In this document: one piece after another, positions 34,066-44,231 of the stretch
Position numbering within the stretch: position 1 is the first letter of the stretch
Layout: every line of letters starts with the position of its first letter
From: Cladopsammia gracilis
Lineage: Eukaryota > Cnidaria > Anthozoa > Scleractinia > Dendrophylliidae
Assembly: GCA_022457155.1 (NCBI GenBank)
Contig: JAJGOT010000350.1
Location: 608,001 to 672,000 of the forward strand
Direction: 5' to 3'
Length of the DNA: 64,000 nt
Translations under genes and position numbers: made by a program
The notes under the pieces: model-generated
The model's input: the letters and a program-made list of their open reading frames with translations, nothing else
The model's database searches: none
What the model was told of the DNA's origin: nothing

Positions 34066-35364
34066 TGTCGGCAAAGAGCATATGCATTATGTGTGTTACA
34101 TTTATCATGAGCGAGGTCTAAAAAGAACGTACTACTGATTGCTGCACTTATTCTTTTTTCACTGCCGTTAAAATTATGCCGCTTTTCAGAGCTCTCTGTC
34201 CTAGCTTACAAAGGGTTCCTATGAATAATATATCTAGGTAGCTTTTTAGTTAAAGACCACTTATGTATTTCCTTCGGACGGAAAAATTATCAAATTTTGT
34301 GTGATTTTGTGCGGTCATTTTGATATGTTTTAGTGTTATAGATAAACTCAGTTTTAACTTGGCATCGTGGAGAAACTGTTATTAGCTAATAAGCTAAAGG
34401 AAACTTATCAAAGGTATGATATTTATTTCGATTTTATAGCACATTCAATGAATATGGTAAATTAAGCGAAATGATGGTGGGCGTAACAGGCGAATTGCAT
34501 TTAAACATTCCAAGGTAGCTAACCGAAAGTTGACATTTCAATACTGTGGGAAGTCTTATAATTCCCATTTTAGTAATAGACCATGTCGGTTTACATAATC
34601 AATGCTTATATCAAACCTTCATTCTTATAACTGCGAGTTTATATCATCACCTCTTCATCTAAAATAGCCAAATCTAAACAAAACAACAACAGTCATGACA
34701 CAATTCAGACAATGGGTCATTTCATTTATATCGGACGTCAGTGAGGTTGATAAACGGAATGGTTAACACGATCGACAGATTGTTTTAGAATACGCACTAA
34801 CTTTAGTAATCCACGGAAAGTCAAATACAGTTTAATATATCTTTAAGAAAATATTTAATCGAATACCATAATTGCCTAAAAATTATTTTTTTCCTCGCTA
34901 GAGGAGTCTGTGCGCTATCTGTTGTGATCGGAGAGGATATAACGAATATAAACCCAATACTTTAATACTTTTATCCTCATGTCTTTATTGAAATACGTGT
35001 CTAGAATTCAGACAACAAATGCAAAATTTGCACTTTCTCATTTTGATACTATTGTGCTCTATGAACAGATAAAAATATAAAATAAACTTTAAGAGAAAAT
35101 ATAACTAATGTACCAAAAGGTATCATTGTATGAAAAATCAAAATGTCTAAAAATTCGCCAATGAGTGCACGTAGTTAAAGATTAGACAACGTTCCTTTTG
35201 CCACGGTATTTTTTTTTTCGCCGCCATTTTGAACACCGAGATAGAAGGTTGAGGATGTCTGGTCTGAATAGGGTTATTAACAATAATTAGGTTTTGAAAT
35301 CTTTATCCGTAGATAACAAAAAAAAAAAAACTGGTGGAAAGAAACCGAACCAACTCCGGAAACC

Positions 35365-35477
35365 ATGTCTGAATCAGCTCAGATAGCGACAACAACGGTG
35401 CAGTCCTTACTCGTCATCTTAAACATCGCAGGGAACTCTCTGGTTTGTGTCATCATTGTGAAGAACCGAGAGATGAG
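35365..35477 (+). CDS. GPCR exon 1 (N-terminus and TM1)
   Basis: ATG in 'aaccATGtc' starts the only frame joining correctly to exon 2. The donor is AG|GTATAT. About 37 residues, nearly the same as the left paralogue's exon 1. Confidence 0.9.
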
Positions 35478-38400
35478 GTATATTGTCAAAACGAGGCACA
35501 ATACAACTTAAACCTCCGATAGAGTTCACTGTTAATGAAATAGACAAATTCAGCTAACGCATTGTTGCACCCAATTCAAACCTTTTGGGATTAGAACTCT
35601 TTGTTCGTCATATTTCCATATGAATGAAGCATAGACATTGAAATTATAGAGCGTTTTCACTTGACGTCATAGCCGCCATATTGGTGTTTCCGTACAAAAG
35701 AATTTTAATTAACTTCTTTTGTTAGGAACACCAACATGGCTGCCATGGCCTTTGTCATTTGAGTCCCACGGGACTGAAGGTCACGTGAGTGAAAACGCTC
35801 TATAGCGGAGCTCTCGCGGGCCGAAGGTCCGCTGCGTAGTCCCATACTCATAGAACCTATTCCCCAATTTTCATGGTCATGGCTAGCGGAATGTTTCGTT
35901 GAGCAGGAAAGGTACTTTGATGTTTTCCTGTGTTTACTAAGCGGAGAAAACCGTTTAAATTAAAGTTGTTATTTTCCTGTATTTTTTCGCGGTTTACTAC
36001 TCAAGACAGGGATACTCAAAAGCCGCTATAGTGGAAAAAGAAGAGCTTTCTGGGATAAAATCTTGCTTCAAGGAACCTCGTACGTTTTTATCAATGTGGG
36101 AGCAATGCGAGGACAAGTTTGTCACTTCGGGTTTCAGAACTGAAGAAACGGAGATTTAAGGAATTTCCAAGCGGTCGAGGGATTTAAATGTAAAACAAAA
36201 TATATTTTTCGATGGGAATTTATGTTGATATCAATCTGTGATTGACTTTTTCTTTGTGTTCTCGCTAGATTTGGAGAATTGTTTATAAAATGTGCTCAAC
36301 AAATTCAGTCGTTTTGATTTATTTCATGGAAGACAGCCACGATGCGCTATAAATGGTTCGCGTTTCGCTTTTCAACATAAACTTATGGAGATTTGAATAA
36401 ACTTTTTCGAAAGAAGATTGTGCTGTCCATTTTTATGTGTTTGTTCGTTCATTCATTGATTAAAAAGCGGTTTTATGTAAAAACAAGACTTGGATTTTTA
36501 TAGTTCTAACTTCACTCACGTGGCATTTTAATATGCAAATAAGCTTATGTTTGTGTATTTTTGGCAATTTTGATTTCCAAATCAGTTTCTCGTGCAATTT
36601 TTGATACGCAACAAGTGCATTTTATTCGGAAAGTAGTCGTACTAGTTCTTCTAGACGTAGAGAAAGTGAACTTTTGTACAGTCTAGGGGACGGTCGCGTA
36701 ATTCGGTTTTTGAGAATCGCTAAAATTGAAAAATAGCCCGGTCATCAATCTTAATTCTTGTGCTTCCGACCTTTCACCTCAGTTAAGTTTATCATCGGCT
36801 TTCTGTTCATAGAGCGACGCTGTTAGGCTCAGCCTATCTATATATATTACGGAAATATTGTGAAAAAAGAATCTTATTCCCAGAAGGTTTGAATTGGGTA
36901 CAACAAATGCTTTAACCGAATTTGTCTATACATTGTCATCATTGGAAAATTCTATGTTAATTTATGTTTTTTTTCTTCTACATTATTTGAATGTTTAATT
37001 TCCTTAAAAAGGTATATTAAATATTAGAGGCCAAATTAGATCTGACACGAATATTCACATATAAAACACTAAAAGTAAAGAAACATCTCAAGCTAATAGA
37101 GCAGTTTCCAATTGAGTGTGCTAAAACCAAAACCAAAGAAATTACTCTGACCAATTACAGCAGTCGTGAACAATCCAATGAACCAATCAGAACTCAAAGC
37201 AATTACATGTCGGCGGTGCCAAGCGCGAAAAACGCGTCCGAGCAAGTCACGATTGGTTTTGGTTTTACTTCTGACTGGTTGAGAAATTGGCGCGAGATTT
37301 TTTAGCCAATTACAAAGCGAAGCAATGAAAAAACAAAGCAATTGTGTAATTACTTTTGACACTCAATTGAAAACTGCTCTAGGTATATATTATATCAACG
37401 ACTGTATCAGGATTTACAAGTATTCATAAAATGTTCTTTTCTTTTGTATTTTCTTATCAATTTTTTAATACATTTCAGAACTTGATTAAAGGCAATTTAG
37501 GCCTTTCCCGATTGCGCTGAGCACATTTTGAGCACTTTTTTGAGTTTGGAGCACTATTTTGCATTTTTAGCACCCTTGAGAACTTCTTTGCATTTTGGGC
37601 AACATTTGATCAATATTTCACACTTCGAACAATTTTCAAGCAACATATATCTTCTAAAACATTTTAAAGCATCAACTGTGTGTCGCTCGCAACGAGAATC
37701 GTGTTTCAGGTCATAAATTTGAATAACTAATAATGTTGACGAGAATAAAAGACTATTGTCATGGAAAGGCACGTGGACTTATCCTTATTAAGCGTGAACA
37801 GAAGTAATATTCTTCAAATGTTATTATGCACGTGATAAAGCATTGTTACGTTCGTCGTTCCATGTGAAGTAACTTGAAAAAAATTGATGTTATTGTACTA
37901 TATTCTATCAACCTTTCGTAACAACCTGTTGAATAACACTACGCAAAATAGATTGTAAGGTTAATTACTTCAGTAAAATTTGACATATTTACGAAAAGCT
38001 TAGAGGTAATTGTTCACAATTTTGAGCACCTTTTGAGCACCATTTTGAAATTTTGAGCACTTTTTAGCCATTTTTGCCAGCACGTTTTTTTTTAGGATTT
38101 TACCAGTGCAATCGGAAAAGGCTCAATGCAATTACGCTTGGTGAGGTTACCACCGAGAAACTGGACAGCCTCTTAGTCGAAATTACCTCCAAAGTAGGTT
38201 TAAAAAGTTAACAAATAATATGCGAACTCATTCCATATGGATTGCTTATTTTTCCACAGGACATCAATCAACTACCTTCTGATGAACTTAGCTGTCGCAG
38301 ACATGACCGTGGGCATATTTTTAGGACCGCGTTACATTTTTATCCACACTTTTACCCACCCAGATGGAGTTACTGGTAATCTGCTATGCAAACTGCTGAC

Positions 38401-39605
38401 GAGTGGAACGTGGGGTTGGGTTGGAGCCTCCGCCTCTGTATTCTCTTTGGTTGTCATAGCAATTGAACGGTACTATGTTGTTGTGCATCCCCTTGGAAAT
38501 AAAGGAAGGCTATCTAAGCGCAACATGAAGGTACATGAAGTTTTCTGTGTTATATTTTTAAAACAATCGCTTACGTTTCACTTAAACCTGTTCCATTATT
38601 AAGAGAAAAAACGTCCATGTGCATGTGAGAGTCCGATAGCTTAATCAACGCTGCTTGCTGTAAGAAGCTCTAAGTTGGCTTATGTGACCGAATGTTTATA
38701 CGGCTAATTGTAAACCTTATTGTACATAGAAATGCGGGCATAACAGCGGAGCTCCTAATGGATAAATTACAATTTCGGGACTAAATTTTCGCATGCTTTG
38801 AGACAGATGAGAAAAGTAACATAGTCAGATAAAAAAAGGAAATAATCGAAAGATCGATTGGATATTAGCTTGTACAAAAATGTGTTATTTAATATCATGA
38901 GGAACAAGGAAGGTATTAAAAAATATTTCCGAACAAATTTTCCATTATAGATAGACAGATAGATAGATAACTTTATTTATTAAGATAGTCTGTAATGTGC
39001 TCTACAAGATAAGGTAAAAATTATGGGTTATAACGCTGATAGGGATCACTGACGTCATCAAAAATAACGGCCAATATGACCGCAATCTTTGGTTTATTGA
39101 AAATGTATATTATTCTGACAAATGCGCAATTTCATTCAAAGATGCCTTGACCTTATGCTACCATGGCAACCGATTCTCTTTGAATTTGAAAAAAATGTGT
39201 CCCAACGATAAACGAATTGCTACTGATGCTAACAATAAATGGTCCTGAAGAAATCGGAGAATAACTTTTAGTGGGGGTGGGTGGCATCCATCCTCCAGTC
39301 CTCGTATGTCCGAGGGCCAATGCCAATAGTTGGAATATTTTCTTTGCCTACGCAAAGTCAGAGAGATATAAAATCTTGCAAGCGACATGATTTCGGAGTT
39401 AATCGTAGTATTGTGTTTGGAATAATCAGGTCTCAAACCCACGACATTAGATTTATTAAAAGTGTAGATATGGACAAACTTAAATTTCGACGGTTTATAA
39501 AGCTAAAACTGTTAAAATTCTTTCAGCTTTGTAACCCGCGTTTTGAATAAAGATTCATCTGTAATTCAATTTAAATTTAGTGCTTTTGCTGGACTTCTTC
39601 GATTT

Positions 39606-39687
<82 letters not shown>

Positions 39688-42600
39688 GAGCCTAACAGCG
39701 AAGCACTATGAACAAGCTTAACTAAGGTGAAACTTAACTGAGGTGAAAGGTCGGCAGCACAAGAAGATTGACGACCGGGCTATTTTTCAGTTTTAGCAAT
39801 TCTCAAAAAAAAAAAAAACAGTAAGCTTATTACCCGACCGTCTGCACAGTACATTTAGACCGTAGAAAAGTTCACAAAAACAACTTTTCTCCGTCTAGAA
39901 TTACAGGTACGACCACTTTTTGACTAAAATACAGTTTTTGTTTGCCAAAAATTGCCCGAGAAACTGATTTGGAAAGCAAAATTGCAAAAATACACAAACA
40001 TATTTGCATAAGGCGATGCGAGTATAGATAGAACTGTACTATAAAATCAAAGTCTTGTTTTGTTTATAAAATCGCTTTTCAATCTATCTAATGAATGAAC
40101 AAACACATAAAAATGGACAACACAATCTTCTTTCGAAACATTTTATTCAAATCTTCATTAGTTTATGTATAAAAGTAAAACACGTACGATTTACAGCGCA
40201 TCAAGGCAAAGCTGTCCTCGATGAAATTCAAGATAACAGCACGACATAATTTGAGCACGTTTCATAAACATGTCTCCAAAACACAAAAGAAAAGTCAATC
40301 AAAAATTGATATCAACATAAATTCCCATCGAAAAATGTGATTTATTTTACCTTTAAGTCACTGGACTGCTTGGAATTCATTAAAACTCCGCTTCTTCGGT
40401 TCTGAAATCCATAATAAAAACAAGGCATCCCCGCATTGCTCCTGCATTGATAAAAACGTATGAGGGTTCCTCGAAGCAAGATTTTATCCCTCTTCTTTTT
40501 CCACTAAAGCGGCTTCTGAGTATCCCTTAATTAGTATCCCTGTCTTGAGTAGCAAACTGCGAAAAAATGCAGGGAAGTAACGACTTTACTGCTCCGCTAA
40601 ACACTGCGAAAGATCCAACTTTTTTAAAACTTTGAAAAGTGTTTACAGAGCTGACGACTGTGTAGCCGCGCGTGTGGCGTCATACGCGCATGTTTTGCGA
40701 CGTCATACGCGCCCGCGAATTTGCCTTGCGCGACCGACTGACACATGTCACGGAGGCGCGCCTTCGATACATTCCGCTAGCCATGACCATGAAAAATGAC
40801 GGACACAGGTTCTATGAGTATGGTGCTGCGCAGCCCGGCCTTCGGCCCGGCAAGTGCTCCGCTTTGATGACTGACTCTTGTCTTTCAGAAGCTGGTGTTA
40901 TATTTAGTGGGTTTGTGTTTTTTTTTCCGGAGGTTTTTAAAAGCAGATGTTATCCCATAGAATGTAATCGGCCAGACTAAACGAACGTTTTTAAATACAC
41001 TGACAGCCTCGCGAAAGAAAATGAAAATATTGGTTATTTGTCCCCGATTTTAATTTAAGAGTGAGGAAAAAAAAATCCAAACTTGATTAATTAGTCATTC
41101 TTGCCATTAACCACTGTAATCTCTCTTGTGGCGTAAGCTTTATTAATTAACCGCTTTCATCCAACTATATTTCTGCCTGTTTGACTTTGCTGTAATTCTG
41201 TAACCTCTTATATCCTTATTCCTTATAAAGGCGTTGAACAGGGCTGTTTTATGTAAATAATTCGCGGCCACCCCCTACTATGGACGTAGTTTTAAACAAA
41301 TGAGAAACCACGTGATACATTTTACTTGTTATCATTTTAGGTGATTATACATTGTTCCTGGATCTTTGGAGTATTTATGAATATCCCATGGGTCCTGGTT
41401 GCGAAGTATTCGAAGGAATTGGGACACTGCAGTGCACTGTGGCCAGAAAAATGGATGGCGAAGGCTGAAAGTTTAATTTGGTTTCTGCTGCTGGCACTTT
41501 TTCCAGTCTCTTTGATGGCTGCTCTATACATCCGAGTCGTCTGCACTTTGTGGTTCACACATGGAGAGCCTAGTCAACAACAGGTTTGAAAGACGCCCCT
41601 TAAACGGCTTAAAACCTACATATATCTTCATCACTGTAGATTTGTTGTAGTATGGACGTTATGTTTTTCCTGATTTAATGCCAAATGCTGTGTAAGCAAT
41701 CTTCTTAATCATTTTTGCTATGGACTAATTAAGAGTGCCCAAATGTAGACTCGCGAGTTTCGAGCCTTGTCGATTCTTATTTGAAATTATATGGCAAGAT
41801 TTATAGGATTATATTACGGATTATATTACGGATTGGTTATTATTTAGCGGGGACGGGTTATTTCGTTTCGGGGGGACGGTCACAAAATTTTACGCACAAT
41901 TTTTGGGAGGGCTATAATTTTTTAGATTGGATTTTGGGAGGCTCACGATTTTTCTTTTACCATAACTATTCGTCAAGAGTGACTTGAATGCTTCGCAAGA
42001 GTAGAGACTTTTGGAAGATTTTCGTAATTTTGGTTAATATTACAAATGCGCTTTAAATGGCGCGGACAACGAACCAGACATCTTAACAGTGATGATGGCT
42101 GCACTAGACAACAGCTCATAATGGGCAGACAGTTCCACTTTTTAAAGCAAGTTGTAGAAGAAAAAGCCAGACAGCTTCGTCAATCCGGTATGGGCAAATG
42201 TCTAAATAAAGCACAAAGTTTAACGGTAGTTTATCTGGCTTCAAAAAGCCAGACGCACTAATCTTTACTTTGTGGTGAGTTTTAAACGTTATTAACGTTT
42301 CTGTGGTGTGTGTTAACTCCATAAGCGACATGATGAAAACCATGGTAGCAGATACTAGCCTTGAAGAAGGACATGAAATGTTCACAAATCAACTTGCAAG
42401 AAAATTGATTTGAAGAAAACAAACATGGAACGCTTAGAAATCGTTAAAGTCACAGGCCACAGAAGCGTAAAGTCTCTTGACGACTTCGAAGAAACCGACA
42501 GCTGAGCCGACGAGCTAGAGCAACAGCGAATCTCTCTGACAACATCCAACATCCAGTTCTTGTTAACGCCGTGCTTTTACAATCGAGGATGATTCAATTG

Positions 42601-43223
42601 AACATCACCTTTTGTTGATTATTCCTTACATTTCCGAGTTTATAGTTTAAAATCGTTTTCATCGTATTTCAACTCAGAATTAGTTGAATGGACATTTAAA
42701 TTGCGGGCTGTGTCGCGCTGAACTTAGAGTGGCTTTTATTTTCTGTTTTTCGTTTTGTCACGCAATTTGGAATAAATGAGCACTTTTAATTTAGGCGACT
42801 GTATTTACTGGTGCTTATTTATTCTAAGTTGCACGAGAAAGCATTATCTACAATAATTCTGTTTTTTTTTTTTTGCAGGGTGTGATGAAAGTTCGAAAGC
42901 GAGTCACCTTGTCGGCTGTCATCGTCAGTGTAATCTTTGCTGTGTGCTATCTGACTAACTCATCTAACTACCTCATGCGCAATTATCAACCTTCACGTTT
43001 ATTTCTATCATGGAAAGCAAGTTCCATAATGGTCTTGTTCAATTCTGCCATCAACCCGATTGTGTATGCCTTGGTGAACGAGCGATTCAGGGAGAAGTTC
43101 AAGAGAATGATGAGCTGCACTTGCATAGTGCATCCTGCCAGGGAACATCATGATCATATGATGGACGTAGCTATTGACCCCACCCACCCGACCCAGGAAA
43201 CAGTTGAAAGCTGTAGGGAGTGA
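35365..43223 (+). CDS. Class A (rhodopsin-like) G protein-coupled receptor, four exons
   Basis: Exons 35365-35477, 38260-38530, 41341-41583 and 42879-43223 join with GT/AG introns in phases 2, 0 and 0, giving about 323 residues and seven transmembrane segments. Conserved landmarks are GNSLV (TM1), NLAVAD (TM2), the TM3 cysteine in 'LLCKLL' with a partner in 'GHCSALW', ERYYVVVHP (the E/DRY motif), the TM4 tryptophan, and NPIVY (TM7). TM6 has 'FAVCYLTN' and lacks the usual CWxP tryptophan and proline. The extracellular N-terminus is very short. Receptors of this layout couple ligand binding to G proteins at the plasma membrane. The sequence suits a peptide or orphan receptor of the kind expanded in cnidarians, but the ligand cannot be inferred. 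No disruption is seen. Confidence 0.93.
35645..35804. mobile_element. MITE in GPCR intron 1 (about 156 bp)
   Basis: 'tatagagcgttttcac' and 'gtgaaaacgctctata' are inverted ends with TA flanks. The interior has 'gccgccatattgg' and 'caccaacatggctgcc', themselves partly inverted. Confidence 0.85.
35805..36845 (+). repeat. Non-autonomous repeat, copy 1 (intron 1)
   Basis: This stretch is the inverted partner of 39685-40862. It begins at 'gcggagctctcgcgggccgaagg' (a GC hairpin end) and finishes at an AT-rich 'tatctatatata'. No ORF. Class unresolved: the hairpin near one end and insertion beside (TA)n might suggest a Helitron-like or other non-coding transposon, but no diagnostic ends are seen. Confidence 0.75.
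37097..37381. mobile_element. MITE in GPCR intron 1 (285 bp)
   Basis: 'gagcagtttccaattgagtgt' and its near-reverse complement 'acactcaattgaaaactgctc' form the ends, with TA on both sides. The interior is rich in 'ccaat/attgg' and 'aattac' inverted words. Confidence 0.88.
37498..38126. mobile_element. TIR element with degenerate 'TTTTGAGCAC' iterations (intron 1)
   Basis: Left end 'gcctttcccgattgcgc' pairs with right end 'gtgcaatcggaaaaggc'. Next to both ends are repeated 'ttttgagcac' words (about 37516-37620 and 38020-38070). No transposase. Non-autonomous element of unknown superfamily. Confidence 0.65.
38260..38530 (+). CDS. GPCR exon 2 (TM2-TM3, ERY motif)
   Basis: Acceptor 'tttccacag', donor AAG|GTACAT. 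Encodes TM2 with NLAVAD, extracellular loop 1 and TM3 to 'GRLSKRNMK'. It lies between two ~1-kb inverted repeats located in introns 1 and 2. Confidence 0.93.
39130..39320 (+). repeat. Dispersed repeat family, copy 2 (intron 2)
   Basis: Same order of blocks as 2960-3185: 'accatggcaaccgattctc', 'aaaatgtgtccc', then 'ggcatccatcctccag'. Confidence 0.55.
39611..39684. repeat. (AT)n microsatellite, 74 bp
   Basis: An uninterrupted dinucleotide array directly adjoining the inverted repeat copy 2. Confidence 0.98.
39685..40862 (-). repeat. Non-autonomous repeat, copy 2 (intron 2, inverted)
   Basis: Reverse complement of 35805-36845 over most of its length, including the terminal GC hairpin (about 40830-40860) and the 'catgaccatg' block. 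Its other end abuts the (AT)n array. Confidence 0.8.
41341..41583 (+). CDS. GPCR exon 3 (TM4-TM5)
   Basis: Acceptor 'atcattttag', donor CAG|GTTTGA, 81 codons. It contains 'HCSWIFGVF' (TM4), the second extracellular loop with its cysteine, and TM5 'WFLLLALFPVSLMAALYI' with the typical proline. Confidence 0.93.
42879..43223 (+). CDS. GPCR exon 4 (TM6-TM7 and C-terminus)
   Basis: A long T-tract and 'ttgcag' acceptor precede it. It encodes 'KVRKRVTLSAVIVSVIF' (TM6), TM7 'FNSAINPIVYALV', helix 8 and a Cys-containing tail (possible palmitoylation), with the stop at 43221-43223. Confidence 0.93.
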   Translation, partial: GVMKVRKRVTLSAVIVSVIFAVCYLTNSSNYLMRNYQPSRLFLSWKASSIMVLFNSAINPIVYALVNERFREKFKRMMSCTCIVHPAREHHDHMMDVAIDPTHPTQETVESCRE

Positions 43224-43408
43224 TGTACACGTATATGTTTTGGCCTTTATCACATATTTGTCTCACTTGACACTTGACACTTTTTCGAAAGAAGATGAAC
43301 AGTAGTATCAGTACAAATAACAGTACTATAAAAATAATGTTAAAATAGCTATCGACTATAATTTATTTCAATTACATTGACAATATTGATTCATACAATT
43401 ACAGAATT

Positions 43409-43414
43409 AATAAA
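43409..43414 (+). terminator. Candidate poly(A) signal of the GPCR
   Basis: AATAAA about 190 bases after the stop codon, the first canonical signal downstream of exon 4. Confidence 0.6.
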
Positions 43415-43828
43415 GTGAAATCGTGTGTCTAATGATCACTTTGAATTTTAATCAAGACGTTGAAATACAAAATTAAAACTAGTGGTAGAATTTATCACAC
43501 GATGAGGTCGACTGGTTACTTGTCAACAGGTAATTAAAAACCTCAATAACATATGCTTCATGTAAAGTGTCTAATTTCAAAGAAATTATCTCGCTTTAAA
43601 GAAACTGGTAAGATGACTTACTGTGATACAATCGTTAGTTATGACAGTACAAATCAAACGTACAATGTACTTGTAGTAACCGGCACCGATTTCCATTTGT
43701 TATACACCTAATTGCAGAAACGTTGTCATAGAAAAAACAAAATACAAAATAGGAATTAATTACTTCAATGACATCCACAGAGGTTTTATTTCGCATACAT
43801 GACGTTTCAACAGATATGTCTTCTTTTT

Positions 43829-44037
43829 TAGTATAAGGGTTACTTGTCCTGCACCACCACAAGGAAGTATTTATGCACCCTAACGGAGCCTTTATAGAAT
43901 ACTTGCCATCCCTATCCCCAAGCTCACCCGGCCCCTCGTTTGCTTGGGGATAGGGATGGCAATTATTCTATAAAGGCTCCGTTGGGGTGCATACATACTA
44001 CCTTGGGGTGGTGCAGGACGAAGTAACACCCTATACT
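43829..44037. repeat. Foldback palindrome, arms of about 90 bp
   Basis: Arms 43829-43924 and 43942-44037 pair almost completely: 'agtataagggttac' with 'gtaacaccctatact', then the 'gcaccacc', 'tgcaccc' and 'ctatccccaagc' blocks. The loop is 17 bases. It begins AG and ends CT. It lies ~200 bp upstream of the first Polinton polymerase-like frame, so it could derive from a Polinton terminus, but no target duplication is found. Confidence 0.85.
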
Positions 44038-44231
44038 ACACACCACTTGGGTGTCGCAGTATCACCCACTATACTGGGCGTGGTATTGCCAATTGAACAT
44101 TTATGCCCCCTAGTATATATGCGCCATGGATGTCGCACTACGGTTTCATCTGAGAAATCAGGCTTTTCAAGTTTGTCTTCACAGCTATAAGATGGTCGTC
44201 CCTTAAAACCATCCCACAAAAGACCTCACAT

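Larger units (their letters stand above)
30571..35230 (+). repeat. Segment B: GPCR upstream region, paralogous to 53.68-63.69 kb
   Basis: Positions 30571-35150 align colinearly with 53682-63680, except that segment C has additional insertions (palindromic element, LINE 3' end, duplicated MITE part). The A copy (inverted) and D copy (46.85-47.48 kb) match parts of it. No host gene is seen in the segment. 31300-32870 contains only non-coding sequence. Confidence 0.9.

Noticed and set aside
35805..36845. Helitron identity for the intronic inverted repeats
   Set aside because: A GC hairpin lies near one end, but I find no convincing 5' TC and 3' CTRR ends.
38237..38602. Stand-alone 121-residue protein
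   Set aside because: It is GPCR exon 2 read into both neighbouring introns; the splice sites at 38260 and 38530 explain it.
42046..42261. Additional exon within GPCR intron 3
   Set aside because: No splice sites fit, and joining exon 3 to exon 4 directly gives a complete receptor.
43790..43840. Second hammerhead motif on the minus strand (GAAACGTC at about 43800)
   Set aside because: GAAACGTC is there, but no CTGANGA core or stable stem II precedes it. The GAAACGTC sites at 32.17 and 55.51 kb also lack the core.
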